Shown here piece after piece: positions 1 through 8,873 of a DNA stretch of 64,000 bases. The notes beneath the pieces are model-generated. The model did not search any database. It had not been told where the DNA came from and worked only from the letters and a program-made list of their open reading frames with translations. Within the stretch, counting starts at the first letter, position 1, and every line of letters starts with the position of its first letter. The translations under genes were made by a program, and so were the position numbers. The DNA comes from Candidatus Nitrosopumilus sp. Lineage in GTDB: Archaea; Thermoproteota; Nitrososphaeria; Nitrososphaerales; Nitrosopumilaceae. Location: assembly GCA_028343855.1 (NCBI GenBank), contig JAOLZN010000007.1:1-64000 (forward strand). The letters are read 5' to 3'.

Positions 1-561
1 TGATTCTTGTGTTGCAGTAACTGTTTCCTCTACAGCTTCTTCAACTACTGTTTCCTCTACAGCTTCTTCAACTACTGTTTCCTCTACAGCTTCTTCCTTT
101 TCATCTCCGGTTACAAAAGTTCCGTCTGCACTACGTTCAACTCTTTCATGTTCTTCTGTTGCTTCTACTACTATGATTGAACCTTGCATCCAAGGATGAA
201 TCATATCAAAATAGGAGTATTCACCAATTGTTGTTGGTTCCCATTGGGCTGAATCACCTGGTGATAGTATGCCAGAATTAAAATCAGTACCAATTGTATC
301 ATCAGATGGAACACCTGATGTGAATGTATGTTTAACATCATCTGTATTTGAAAATATTACAACACCGTTGACTTCAACTGTTGCTGAATTTGGACTAAAA
401 CATCCTTCATCAGTAAGTTCGCAACCTGAACCTAGACCAGAACCAGATGTTGGAGTAATTGTAACTTCAGAATGATCTGCATAACTAGAAGGAGTTAATG
501 AAATTATGGTAATTGCTAAAGTAAATAATAAAAATATTGAGCTTATTGGTTTGGTCTTCAC
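1..561 (-). CDS. secreted plastocyanin-like (cupredoxin) protein, C-terminus beyond window
   Basis: The reading frame runs off the left edge. The start is a GTG at 559-561, chosen because it opens a clear signal peptide (hydrophobic residues about 7-22, cleavage near SSYA). A compact cupredoxin-like domain follows, with a first histidine in KHTF and a closing loop YFDMIHPWM. In typical archaeal plastocyanin-like proteins that loop carries a Cys-x-x-His-x-x-Met copper site; here the Cys position is Asp (codon 205-207), so a normal type-1 copper centre is doubtful. After the domain comes an acidic tail made of 9-residue repeats (EEAVEETVV). Ammonia-oxidising archaea have many such proteins thought to replace cytochromes. 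Role in electron transfer is inferred and is weakened by the missing cysteine. Confidence 0.8.
   Translation of the reverse strand, partial: MKTKPISSIFLLFTLAITIISLTPSSYADHSEVTITPTSGSGLGSGCELTDEGCFSPNSATVEVNGVVIFSNTDDVKHTFTSGVPSDDTIGTDFNSGILSPGDSAQWEPTTIGEYSYFDMIHPWMQGSIIVVEATEEHERVERSADGTFVTGDEKEEAVEETVVEEAVEETVVEEAVEETVTATQES
20..98 (-). repeat. 27-bp tandem repeat, about 2.9 copies, in the cupredoxin tail
   Basis: The block at 20-46 is repeated at 47-73 and, imperfectly at its end, at 74-98. Each unit encodes nine residues, EEAVEETVV on the minus strand, forming an acidic low-complexity tail. The copies are nearly identical at DNA level, suggesting recent slippage, so copy number may differ between strains. 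Confidence 0.9.
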
Positions 562-618
562 AACAAACTTACTCTCAGGGATACATAAAAACTTCACTAG
601 ATTTATCAGAAAATTATT

Positions 619-2334
619 CTAATTTTTTCTTAATTGGATGACTTTAAGGATTCCAAATGCTGGAAGTCCGATGTACATTCCAAGGTTCAATGCAATCACT
701 GAGAGTCCAAGTCCTAAGACTTCTGACTCAGTTTCTGCACTTTCCATAATAGCTAGAGATGAAATCATTGGTGTGATTGCAAGTTTCACTGCTTCTTTGA
801 AGTATGGATTTTCTCTTTCCATGTCTGCAATCGTTGGACTAAAGGAATAGTAGATGTCATTGAATGTGTTCATGAAAGCAGTTCCAGATTCAGTTTGTAA
901 CAATTGATTATCCCTTAGTTCTCTTAATTGTTGAACTTGTGGTGCTAACTCTGAGCCGTAAGCTGCTGTTGCAATTAGACAACCGCCGCCTTCTTCAGAT
1001 GATTCTTCTACGACTTTTTCCTGTGCAATGTCTTCAGTAACTGGATTTTTGACAATCGTATCTTCTACAACAATTAAAGCAAATTCAGTTTCTTGTCCAG
1101 TATTTCTAATATTTTCAAATTTAATTACTGTAGGTCCTGTTTGATCTTTAGAAAATGTAAATTTCTCAAAATCTCCACCAACTGCTGCATTATCAGATAC
1201 ACGGTGAATTTCTTCATTGTTTTGCATAATGACAAATGTGTAATCAGAGAGTCTCATAGGGGAATCAGTGTAACTATCCCTAATTGTAAAAACAAAATTT
1301 GTAGGGACCTCAGGTTCGATATCTTTAGGATCCCAAGCAAGATTTACTTTGAATTCTTCACTTTCAGTATAAGCAATTAATGGAAATTTAGTTTCTTGAC
1401 TTGCAGTTAACTTAAACACAATGTTGTCTGGTAATGGTTGCTCGGATTCTCTCATTTCATTTTTTAAATATCTCAAATGATCTTGTAATAAAACAAAATG
1501 AACTGTTCGGTCGTTGTCATAAGTATAATCATCAACTGTTACTGAAGATTTGAATAATTTGATGTCATTAACATAGCCAACATAACTTGGACTCAAAAAT
1601 TCAGCAAAATCTTTTGGAAAATGTGTTTCCACATGTACCACGGATACGTGAGACATTTTACTTTCATTCCAATCAAATGGCATTTCAAATATTACTTCTT
1701 TAGCATTAGAATCATAATTGAAATTTGATATTGAATCAAAATATGATTTTGTACTAAATTCTACATCTACATTATTTTGATCTTTTTGTGGAAAAGATAC
1801 TGATTCAACTATAGTCAAATCAGCCTCATAAACACCAGAATTTTCAATTACATTAGTAGGCTCATCAATAGTTCGTACCTCAATTTCAAAAGTATACAAT
1901 CCACCTGAATTAAACACAGGTCCGGTAATTTCTACGGGGTTTGATTCAGTTCCACTCCAGGCTCCAAGTAAGGAATCTTGTTGGCCAATAATTGTAATAT
2001 CCCCATCGTCTGTTGGAGTTACAGTAATTGGTAAAACTCCATTGTCAGTAAAAAAATAATTTCTTAAAATCATTTCGTCATTGTAAAATATGCCAATTAG
2101 ATATGTGACATTCTTTGCGTTCTCATCAGTTTCATTATCTGTTGCAGTGATTGTAATTTTTTCTTGAGGATTTTCAAAATACATAGGCATTTCAATAGAA
2201 ACTGAAATTTGTTTTTCTTGAATACTAATTGAAGAAATTGTATCAATTCCTAAACCATGTCCATAAACACTACTTGCTGGAAAAAGCAAGCAAAAAATCA
2301 TTGAAAAAATTAAAACTTTTGTTATTGACAACAT
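619..2334 (-). CDS. secreted/cell-surface protein with CFI-box-like C-terminal anchor
   Basis: A 571-aa protein with an N-terminal signal peptide (about residues 1-25), a long beta-rich extracytoplasmic region, and near residue 452 the motif GGGCLIATAAYGSELAPQ. This matches the CFI-box type C-terminal domain (CFIATAAYG-like) seen at the end of many archaeal and bacterial surface proteins. It is followed by a charged helical stretch and a hydrophobic segment near the C-terminus that probably anchors it. I do not recognise the main domain. It lies 19 bp downstream of the Lon-substrate-binding-domain gene on the same strand, so the two may be co-transcribed. Confidence 0.8.
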   Translation of the reverse strand: MLSITKVLIFSMIFCLLFPASSVYGHGLGIDTISSISIQEKQISVSIEMPMYFENPQEKITITATDNETDENAKNVTYLIGIFYNDEMILRNYFFTDNGVLPITVTPTDDGDITIIGQQDSLLGAWSGTESNPVEITGPVFNSGGLYTFEIEVRTIDEPTNVIENSGVYEADLTIVESVSFPQKDQNNVDVEFSTKSYFDSISNFNYDSNAKEVIFEMPFDWNESKMSHVSVVHVETHFPKDFAEFLSPSYVGYVNDIKLFKSSVTVDDYTYDNDRTVHFVLLQDHLRYLKNEMRESEQPLPDNIVFKLTASQETKFPLIAYTESEEFKVNLAWDPKDIEPEVPTNFVFTIRDSYTDSPMRLSDYTFVIMQNNEEIHRVSDNAAVGGDFEKFTFSKDQTGPTVIKFENIRNTGQETEFALIVVEDTIVKNPVTEDIAQEKVVEESSEEGGGCLIATAAYGSELAPQVQQLRELRDNQLLQTESGTAFMNTFNDIYYSFSPTIADMERENPYFKEAVKLAITPMISSLAIMESAETESEVLGLGLSVIALNLGMYIGLPAFGILKVIQLRKN

Positions 2335-2353
2335 TATTTTCAGTATACAGGGC

Positions 2354-3064
2354 CTATTTTACTGTCAGTAATTCCTTAGTCTTGTCAATTAAATCATCAA
2401 TTGTGGGTGCCTCTAAAAGTGGTTGAAGTTCATTTGGATCCTTTGCACCAAGTGCTGAAAGAGAGTAGATGTAATCAATTGTAGGTGAATCACTATTAAG
2501 ATAATACTGCTCTAAAACATGATCAAGTGCATGTGAATCAACAATTTGAGGTAGTGCCTGATGAATAATTTTCTTTTTCCATAATTCAATTAATGCCTTC
2601 CATCTAACTAAAGAAATGTTTTCATCAATTTCAGGAATCATTTCTACTTCAGCTTGTATGTACATTTTTTCTTGAGTACCAATTTCCTCATGAATTTTTG
2701 AAACTTCCTGATGACCTTCAACTGAAAGTGGATCATAGTTTGTAGGCTGAGAAATGGCAGGTGGAATAATTTTTTTTATTTTAAATGAATTTCTTCCCAT
2801 TGTTTCAATATGGAGTTGTAGGCCATCAAGTTCTACATCTTCACACTTGCTAATTTTGGCAATAGTTCCGACCAGTTTTGGTGAATTCCATCCATTTACA
2901 GAATTTTGTTCATCAATTAAACAAACACCAAATTGACCATCACCAAGCATACAATCATCAACTAGTTGTTTATATCGAGGCTCAAAAATCCTTAGAGGAA
3001 GTTCTTGTCTTGGAAATAATACTAAGTCTAAAGGAAAAATTGGAATAATTTTTGTTTCTGTCAT
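2354..3064 (-). CDS. Lon protease N-terminal (substrate-binding) domain protein
   Basis: A 236-aa protein beginning with the pattern IPIFPLDLVLFPRQELPLRI, then EPRYKQLVDDC. This is characteristic of the PUA-like N-terminal domain of Lon proteases (LON-SB). The protein has no AAA+ ATPase and no Ser-Lys peptidase domain, so it is a stand-alone member of the family, whose role is unclear (possibly substrate or RNA binding). It sits between pyrB upstream (51-bp gap) and the CFI-box protein downstream, all on the minus strand. Confidence 0.85.
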   Translation of the reverse strand: MTETKIIPIFPLDLVLFPRQELPLRIFEPRYKQLVDDCMLGDGQFGVCLIDEQNSVNGWNSPKLVGTIAKISKCEDVELDGLQLHIETMGRNSFKIKKIIPPAISQPTNYDPLSVEGHQEVSKIHEEIGTQEKMYIQAEVEMIPEIDENISLVRWKALIELWKKKIIHQALPQIVDSHALDHVLEQYYLNSDSPTIDYIYSLSALGAKDPNELQPLLEAPTIDDLIDKTKELLTVK

Positions 3065-3115
3065 TAAATCATCTTTTATCGTTTCTAAATATATGGAATA
3101 CGGAAATTGATTAAA

Positions 3116-4045
3116 TTAAAATCCATTTTCATTTAATGTCAAACCCAATAAAGCGGCACGAGTATGTTTTCCATATTCAGCCTGTTGAAAATATTTAGCA
3201 TTTTTTGTTTTATCAACTTCAGTAGAAATTTCATCAATTCTAGGCAATGGGTGTAAGATAATTGAATCATCTTTCATTTGTTTGACAATATCTAATCCAA
3301 CAACATAACTACCCTTTAATTTGAGATATTCCTCTTCATCTGGAAATCTTTCTTTTTGAATTCTTGTAACATAAAGCACATCAAGATCATCAATATGATC
3401 TTCAAGTTGCGTGGATTCAGTAAAGTCCAAATTCTTTTTAATTTCATAAGTAGAATCAGATCTTATTCGCAATGATTCTGGTGAAATTAAACGGACATCA
3501 ACATCATAATTTCCTAAACCATACAATAATGAATAAACGGTTCTTCCATATTTCAAATCACCAACAATACCAATTTTTAGTCCATCAATCTTTTTCTTTT
3601 CTTTTTTAATTGTAAACAAATCTTGAATTGCTTGAGTTGGATGTTCTTCAGTACCACTACCTGCATTGATTACAGGTTTTTCTGAAATTTCAGATGCAAA
3701 TCGACTGGAACCATCTAAAGTATGTCTTAAAACAAGAATATCAGAATAAATGGACATTACTTTTACTGTATCTGCAAGACTCTCACCTTTTTGAGTTGAT
3801 GATGATGAAATATTTGAAATTCCTAAAGAACTTCCTCCAACAGAAGCCATTGCAGAATCAAAACTAAGACGGGTCCTAGTACTTGGTTCATAAAATAGAT
3901 ATCCCAAAGTTTTACCTTTACAAATTTCTCGTCTTTGTAAAGAATCCAATTGCATAATCTTATCAGTAGATGTGAAGATTTTTTCTAATTGTTCCTTAGT
4001 ATAGTCCTTAATTGAAATAATGTCTTTTTGATAGAACTCGTTCAT
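3116..4045 (-). CDS. pyrB: aspartate carbamoyltransferase, catalytic subunit
   Basis: A 309-aa protein of normal ATCase catalytic-chain length. It carries the carbamoyl-phosphate loop YEPSTRTRLSF (residues 52-62) and the later HPLPRIDEI motif that contacts substrate. It catalyses carbamoyl phosphate + L-aspartate to carbamoyl-aspartate, the first committed step of pyrimidine synthesis, in the cytoplasm. The regulatory chain PyrI is encoded divergently instead of downstream as in many archaea. A TATA-like box on the minus strand lies about 29 bp upstream of the ATG, inside the start region of pyrI, consistent with a leaderless transcript. Confidence 0.97.
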   Translation of the reverse strand: MNEFYQKDIISIKDYTKEQLEKIFTSTDKIMQLDSLQRREICKGKTLGYLFYEPSTRTRLSFDSAMASVGGSSLGISNISSSSTQKGESLADTVKVMSIYSDILVLRHTLDGSSRFASEISEKPVINAGSGTEEHPTQAIQDLFTIKKEKKKIDGLKIGIVGDLKYGRTVYSLLYGLGNYDVDVRLISPESLRIRSDSTYEIKKNLDFTESTQLEDHIDDLDVLYVTRIQKERFPDEEEYLKLKGSYVVGLDIVKQMKDDSIILHPLPRIDEISTEVDKTKNAKYFQQAEYGKHTRAALLGLTLNENGF

Positions 4046-4053
4046 TCTTTCAA

Positions 4054-4062
4054 TAATATATA
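4054..4062 (+). promoter_or_regulatory. TATA-like box for pyrI
   Basis: The run TAATATATA is centred about 29 bp upstream of the ATG at 4087, the spacing expected for an archaeal leaderless transcript. It lies only 9-17 bp upstream of the pyrB start codon. This is why the ATG at 4087 is preferred over the upstream GTG at 4066. Confidence 0.5.
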
Positions 4063-4070
4063 CAGGTGAC

Positions 4071-4080
4071 TATACAAAGT
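4071..4080 (-). promoter_or_regulatory. TATA-like box for pyrB
   Basis: On the minus strand this reads ACTTTGTATA and is centred about 29 bp upstream of the pyrB ATG (4045). It lies between the pyrI TATA-like box and the pyrI ATG, so the two promoters interleave and two polymerases could hardly load at once. Confidence 0.45.
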
Positions 4081-4086
4081 ATTCTG

Positions 4087-4548
4087 ATGGAACAGTCTGA
4101 ACTAATGGTTCGACGAATCAAAGAAGGCACAGTAATTGATCATATTGATGAAGGTAAAGGTCTGCAAGTACTAGATGCCTTAAGAATTGATGGTAAAGAT
4201 GGAAGTTTAATCACAGTAGCTTTGAATGTACCAAGTGGAAAATCAAAGAAAAAAGACATCATTAAAGTTGAAAATAAATTTCTGAAAGATGATGATACAA
4301 ACAAAATTGCAATTATATCGCCAAAAGCAACTATCAATATTATTAAAAATTATAAATTAATTGAAAAAAGACGAGTTGCACTTCCAAATGAAATAGATAG
4401 AATATTTCGATGTACCAATCCTGATTGTATTACAAACAGTACAGAACACATTGAATCAGTAATGGATTTGATTGACAAAGATGGAATGATACTCAAATGT
4501 AGATATTGTGCAAGAATTTTAGATGTAAACGAAATAAAATATAATTAA
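4087..4548 (+). CDS. pyrI: aspartate carbamoyltransferase, regulatory subunit
   Basis: A 153-aa protein from the ATG at 4087. A GTG at 4066 would add seven residues, but family members begin near SELMVRRIKEGTVIDHI and the TATA-like box fits the ATG. The N-terminal allosteric domain (RIKEGTVIDHI) binds nucleotide effectors. The C-terminal zinc domain has four cysteines, C-x4-C in RCTNPDC and C-x2-C in KCRYC. PyrI gives ATCase its nucleotide feedback control. It is divergent from pyrB and convergent with atpK (37-bp gap). Confidence 0.96.
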   Translation: MEQSELMVRRIKEGTVIDHIDEGKGLQVLDALRIDGKDGSLITVALNVPSGKSKKKDIIKVENKFLKDDDTNKIAIISPKATINIIKNYKLIEKRRVALPNEIDRIFRCTNPDCITNSTEHIESVMDLIDKDGMILKCRYCARILDVNEIKYN

Positions 4549-4585
4549 ATAATAAAATTAAAAATTGAAAAGTTTGTAGTAAGGA

Positions 4586-4891
4586 CTATTGTCCTAAGAT
4601 GATAAACATCATAACTATACCGTAGATTGCGATTGATTCGACCATACCTACGAAGATGAATACTTTTGATTGCAATGCTGGGTTTTCACTGATTACTGCA
4701 AGACCTGCTGCACCGACTTGACCTAAGCCAATACCTGCACCAAATGCTGCAAGACCAAATGCTAAACCTGCACCAAGAATTTTCAATGATCCATCACTTG
4801 ATGCACCATCTTCTTGTGCATATGCTACACCAGTTGATCCGATAACTGAAATTACTGCTGCTGCCAAAAGTAACAAGACAATAGTTTTCAT
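4586..4891 (-). CDS. atpK: A-type ATP synthase membrane-ring subunit K (c)
   Basis: A 101-aa protein with an N-terminal signal-like segment (to about VAYA at 22-25), then a single two-helix hairpin of the c-subunit type rich in Gly and Ala. The ion-carrying glutamate is Glu85 in VESIAIYG. Gln58 in the first helix, Ser86 and Tyr90 occupy positions that coordinate Na+ in sodium-type c-rings, so the coupling ion may not be H+ alone (inference). It is the last gene of the minus-strand ATP synthase operon, 52 bp after the 43-aa gene. High Gly/Ala and codon use suggest strong expression. Confidence 0.95.
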   Translation of the reverse strand: MKTIVLLLLAAAVISVIGSTGVAYAQEDGASSDGSLKILGAGLAFGLAAFGAGIGLGQVGAAGLAVISENPALQSKVFIFVGMVESIAIYGIVMMFIILGQ

Positions 4892-4943
4892 TGTAAATTG
4901 GACTCGATAAGTTCCTTATTTAAATCATGATAAGAATTTTGAA

Positions 4944-5075
4944 TTAAATTTTTGTTAAGGTATTCTTTTTGAAACCAGATAGATCATCTTTAATGGATTT
5001 TGCAAAGTTATCTTTATCCTGATCGATTGTCTTTTTGGAATTTTCAATTAATTTTTTAATTTCTTCTTTTGCCAT
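4944..5075 (-). CDS. 43-aa charged helical protein within the ATP synthase operon
   Basis: A short frame of 43 codons whose ATG overlaps the atpD stop codon in a TAATG arrangement, implying translational coupling. The product is Lys/Asp/Glu rich with no membrane segment and looks helical (MAKEEIKKLIENSKKT at the start). I do not recognise it. By position it could be a reduced peripheral-stalk or central-stalk component, since no obvious subunit F or H gene is present in either ATP synthase cluster in this window. That role is a guess; the coupled start and location are what is seen. Confidence 0.7.
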   Translation of the reverse strand: MAKEEIKKLIENSKKTIDQDKDNFAKSIKDDLSGFKKNTLTKI

Positions 5076-5707
5076 TATTTCCTACTCTCCATCTTTGCCT
5101 TCACTTTTTTTAACTTTGCGAATTCTTCTCTTTCTCTCTCTTCAAGAGTAGCAAGAATAAATCGAATTTTTTGTTGATATTGAGGAATAATTACATTTTC
5201 TAGTGCATTTAGGAGTTTTTGTGTTTTTTCTAGTGCTTTTGCAAGGCTAAAAATAGAATTTTCATATTCTGCAGCTTTACAAATTTTAGGTAATAGTTCT
5301 TTGATTTGTTTTGCTCCTCTATCTATGGAGGAATTAGTATCAGCAAATCCATAAGGCATTGATTTTGTATCTTTTTCAGTTACAGACAATGAAGGAATTT
5401 TAACATCAACGACTCTTCTTACATTTACTTCGACTTCCATTACTGGAGGAGTGGATTCAGCAACTGAATCAACAGTGTTAGTACCTAATGCTAAATATGC
5501 TTCATTGACAGATTTGTAAATATCTTGTAATGGATCCCAAATTCCACCTCTTGCCTTAGAAGCTTCTTCAATCATTTCTTCAATATTTTTTAGTAAAACT
5601 TTACGTTTATCATCTAAAATTCCTTGTACCATTACTGCAACTTGACTTGATTTTTTGTATTTGAAAAGTTCAATTTTTGTAGCAGCGACATTTTGTCCAA
5701 ATGACAT
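5075..5707 (-). CDS. atpD: A-type ATP synthase subunit D
   Basis: A 210-aa protein with the long N- and C-terminal helices typical of subunit D, the central-stalk rotor shaft. The N-terminus AATKIELFKYKKSSQVA and the C-terminal region RRLNALE-like (QKLLNALENVIIPQYQ) match the family pattern. It starts 4 bp after the atpB stop and its own stop overlaps the start of the 43-aa gene, so it is part of the tightly packed operon E-A-B-D. Confidence 0.94.
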   Translation of the reverse strand: MSFGQNVAATKIELFKYKKSSQVAVMVQGILDDKRKVLLKNIEEMIEEASKARGGIWDPLQDIYKSVNEAYLALGTNTVDSVAESTPPVMEVEVNVRRVVDVKIPSLSVTEKDTKSMPYGFADTNSSIDRGAKQIKELLPKICKAAEYENSIFSLAKALEKTQKLLNALENVIIPQYQQKIRFILATLEEREREEFAKLKKVKAKMESRK

Positions 5708-5711
5708 TTTA

Positions 5712-7097
5712 TTATTCGCCCTGATAGTATTTTTCTACGTGCTTATCTTTAATTTTAGTAATCTCATTCTTTGGTAATTTTGATACAATCTTCCATAAGA
5801 TAGCAAGTGTTTCTTCAATTGTTCTATTTTCATCAGTTGCTTGTGATAAGAATTCTTTTTCAAAGACATCACCGACATCCATGTATTTCAAATCAATTTC
5901 AGTTAATCCTGCTTTACCTACAATTCCTGCTAATGCTCTGACTTCTTGTGCTCTAGAATAAGCATCATAAACTTGGTTAGCAACTTCAGCATGATCATCT
6001 CTGGTACTTCCTTCACCAATTCCATCTTTCATTAATCTACTAAGACTCATCAAAATATTGATTGGTGGATAAACTCCTTGTCTGAATAAATCTCTGCCAA
6101 CTACAACTTGACCTTCTGTAATGTAACCAGTAAGGTCAGGAATTGGGTGAGTAATGTCATCAGATGGCATTGATAAAATTGGAACTTGTGTGACACTTCC
6201 TTTTTTACCATTTAGTTTACCTGCCCTTTCATAAAGTGTTGAGAGGTCAGTGTAAAGATAACCAGGATATCCTTTTCTTCCAGGAACTTCTTCTCTTGCT
6301 GCACTAATTTCTCTTAATGCTTCTGCATAATTTGTCATGTCAGTAAGAATAACCAAAACGTGCATTCCTAATTCAAATGCCAAATATTCTGCAACAGTTA
6401 ATGCTACACGAGGAGTGATAATTCTTTCAATTGCAGGATCGTCTGCTGTATTCAAAAATAGAACACTTCGTTTTAATGCACCAGATTCTTCAAGACTTTT
6501 TCTGAAATATTCTGCTTCACTGTATTGCACACCAATTGCTGCAAAGACTACAGCAAAATCATCGTTAGTTCCAACTACTGATGCTTGTCTTGCAATTTGT
6601 GCTGCTAGTAAATTGTGTGACATACCAGAACCTGAAAAGATTGGAAGTTTTTGTCCTCTTACAAGAGTAATCAAACCGTCAATTACAGATACACCAGTTT
6701 GAATGAAATCTTTTGGATATTCACGTTGTTCAGGATTCATTGGTTCACCGTTAATATCGATAAATTGATCAGCAATTGGATCAGGTAATCCATCTTTTGG
6801 TCTTCCTAGTCCATCGAAAACTCTACCAAGTACTTCTTTAGATACTGGCATTTCCATAACTTTACCAACAAATTTTGCATTAGTTCCAGAGATAGATAAT
6901 CCAGTAGTTCCTTCAAAGACTTGGACAATTGCTTTACCATTACCAACTTCGAGAACTTTACCTAATCTTCTTTCTCCTTCATTAGTTTCAACTTCTACAA
7001 GTTCATCAAATGCTGCGTTATCTACATCATCAACTACAACAAGAGGTCCTTTAATTTCAGCAATCTTGCTGTATTGAACTCCGCCTTCAGTGGTCAA
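5712..7097 (-). CDS. atpB: A-type ATP synthase subunit B (non-catalytic)
   Basis: A 461-aa protein of normal B-subunit length. It carries the beta-barrel N-domain, then the nucleotide-binding fold in which the P-loop is replaced by a GSGMSHN sequence, as expected for the non-catalytic subunit, and the [11 protein letters not shown] segment. Three B subunits alternate with three A subunits in the A1 head. The ATG overlaps the end of atpA by 4 bp, indicating coupled translation of the A and B chains. Confidence 0.98.
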   Translation of the reverse strand: MTTEGGVQYSKIAEIKGPLVVVDDVDNAAFDELVEVETNEGERRLGKVLEVGNGKAIVQVFEGTTGLSISGTNAKFVGKVMEMPVSKEVLGRVFDGLGRPKDGLPDPIADQFIDINGEPMNPEQREYPKDFIQTGVSVIDGLITLVRGQKLPIFSGSGMSHNLLAAQIARQASVVGTNDDFAVVFAAIGVQYSEAEYFRKSLEESGALKRSVLFLNTADDPAIERIITPRVALTVAEYLAFELGMHVLVILTDMTNYAEALREISAAREEVPGRKGYPGYLYTDLSTLYERAGKLNGKKGSVTQVPILSMPSDDITHPIPDLTGYITEGQVVVGRDLFRQGVYPPINILMSLSRLMKDGIGEGSTRDDHAEVANQVYDAYSRAQEVRALAGIVGKAGLTEIDLKYMDVGDVFEKEFLSQATDENRTIEETLAILWKIVSKLPKNEITKIKDKHVEKYYQGE

Positions 7098-8872
7098 TTT
7101 GTTACCTTAACTCCTGAAATATTTTTGAATTGTTCTTTCATATCTTTATCTAATTGATCGAGTTTTGGCATCTCATCATCTTTGATATCCATTCTTGCTT
7201 TAAGTAATGATGTTACAACAGGTAGTTCGCGAATTGAAGCTAATGGTGTTCCTTCTTTTAGTGATTGTTGACCTTGTTTATAGAAATCTACAACTAATTT
7301 TAATAATTTGAATTGTTTCTCAGGACTACAGTATGTATCAACATCATCAAATGAATTTTGTTGGAGCAAACCAATCTTTACCATTCTTGCAATTTCTAAA
7401 ATGAGTTTTTCTTCATCAGGTAATGCATCAGGACCTAAGAGTTTTACAATTTCTTTTAGAGTATCTTCTCTTTGTAAAATTCCGTAAGCTTCATTTCTAA
7501 TTCCAAACCAATCTTCACTGATATTTTCACCCCACCATTTTGCAATATCACCAAGATAACCAGAATAACTGTTCATCCAATTGATTGATGGGTAATGTCT
7601 AGAGTATGCAAGTTTTGCATCCAATGCCCAGAAAGTTTTGATAAATCTCATTGTGTGTGTTGTAACTGGTTCTGTGAAATCACCACCAGATGGGGATACA
7701 GCACCAATCAAAGTTACAGAACCGTCACGGTCTGGACTTCCAGCTGCTCTAACACGACCTGCTCTTTCATAAAATTCTGCTAATCTTGATGCGAGATATG
7801 ATGGATAACCTTCTTCTGCAGGCATTTCTTCTAATCTACCACTCATTTCTCTGAGTGCTTCAGCCCATCTACTTGTAGAATCTGCTACAAGAACGACGTC
7901 TTTACCCATGTCTCTATAATATTCTGCAATTGTTACTCCAGTGTAGATACTTGCCTCTCTTGCTGCTACTGGCATATTACTAGTATTTGCAACAAGTACT
8001 GTTCTATCCATTAATGGTTTTCCACTGCGTGGATCTTTAAGATGTGGGAATTCAACTAATACTTCTGTCATTTCATTTCCTCTTTCACCACAGCCAATGT
8101 AAACAACAACTTGTGAATTTGCCCATTTTGCAATTTGGTGTAATGTAACAGTTTTTCCAGTTCCAAATGCTCCAGGAATTGAACCAGTTCCTCCTTTTGC
8201 AATTGGGAAGAATGTATCAATTACACGTTGTCCTGTTAGTAATGGTACGGTAGCATCATATCTTGTGTTGTAAGGACGTGGTTTTCTTACAGGCCATTTA
8301 TGATACATTTTAAGTGGAACGTTTTGACCGTCTTTTTCGACAGTTGCTAATTCTGTTTCTAAATTATAATCTCCTTCTGAAACAAGGTTTGAAATTTTTC
8401 CACCAGGATGGTTTGGTGGTACCATGATAGAGTGCTCAATAAGATCTGTTTCTTGAACAGTTCCAATTACATTACCTGGTAAAACTTCATCGCCATTACT
8501 TGCAGTTGGAACAAAGTGGTATGTCTTAACCATATCAACAGGGGTTGTGGTAATACCTCTACCGATAAATGAGCCAGATGCTTTTGATAATTCTTTTAAT
8601 GGTCTTTGAATTCCGTCATAAAGTTGTCCAATAATTCCTGGACCTAATAATACACTAAGTGGATTTCCGGTTCCAATTACAGGTTCACCTGGTTTTAATC
8701 CACTTGTTGATTCGTATACTTGAATAAATGCTACATCTCCAGTTAATCTAATTACTTCACCTACTAATTTTGAATTTCCAACAGTTACAGTTTCGTACAT
8801 TTTGGCATCAGCCATACCATCTGCTCTTACTGCTGGTCCACTAACCCATACAATTCTACCTTGTGCTGTCAT
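7094..8872 (-). CDS. atpA: A-type ATP synthase catalytic subunit A
   Basis: A 592-aa catalytic subunit. The Walker A motif reads GAFGTGKT (about residues 233-240; the common archaeal form is GPFGSGKT). Downstream are GCGERGNEM and the Walker B region [17 protein letters not shown]. The non-homologous insert ([18 protein letters not shown]) typical of A/V-type catalytic chains is present. There is no intein in the P-loop region, which some archaea have. It starts 1 bp after atpE and overlaps atpB by 4 bp. Confidence 0.98.
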   Translation of the reverse strand: MTAQGRIVWVSGPAVRADGMADAKMYETVTVGNSKLVGEVIRLTGDVAFIQVYESTSGLKPGEPVIGTGNPLSVLLGPGIIGQLYDGIQRPLKELSKASGSFIGRGITTTPVDMVKTYHFVPTASNGDEVLPGNVIGTVQETDLIEHSIMVPPNHPGGKISNLVSEGDYNLETELATVEKDGQNVPLKMYHKWPVRKPRPYNTRYDATVPLLTGQRVIDTFFPIAKGGTGSIPGAFGTGKTVTLHQIAKWANSQVVVYIGCGERGNEMTEVLVEFPHLKDPRSGKPLMDRTVLVANTSNMPVAAREASIYTGVTIAEYYRDMGKDVVLVADSTSRWAEALREMSGRLEEMPAEEGYPSYLASRLAEFYERAGRVRAAGSPDRDGSVTLIGAVSPSGGDFTEPVTTHTMRFIKTFWALDAKLAYSRHYPSINWMNSYSGYLGDIAKWWGENISEDWFGIRNEAYGILQREDTLKEIVKLLGPDALPDEEKLILEIARMVKIGLLQQNSFDDVDTYCSPEKQFKLLKLVVDFYKQGQQSLKEGTPLASIRELPVVTSLLKARMDIKDDEMPKLDQLDKDMKEQFKNISGVKVTN

Positions 8873-8873
8873 C

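Noticed and set aside
20-98. Short regularly spaced repeats considered as a CRISPR
   Set aside because: The 27-bp units are directly adjacent with no spacers and keep a single coding frame.
4066-4086. GTG start for pyrI at 4066
   Set aside because: The family N-terminus and the spacing of the TATA-like box both favour the ATG at 4087.
6337-6702. 121-aa plus-strand frame opposite atpB
   Set aside because: It is the complement of well conserved atpB codons and has no recognisable pattern.
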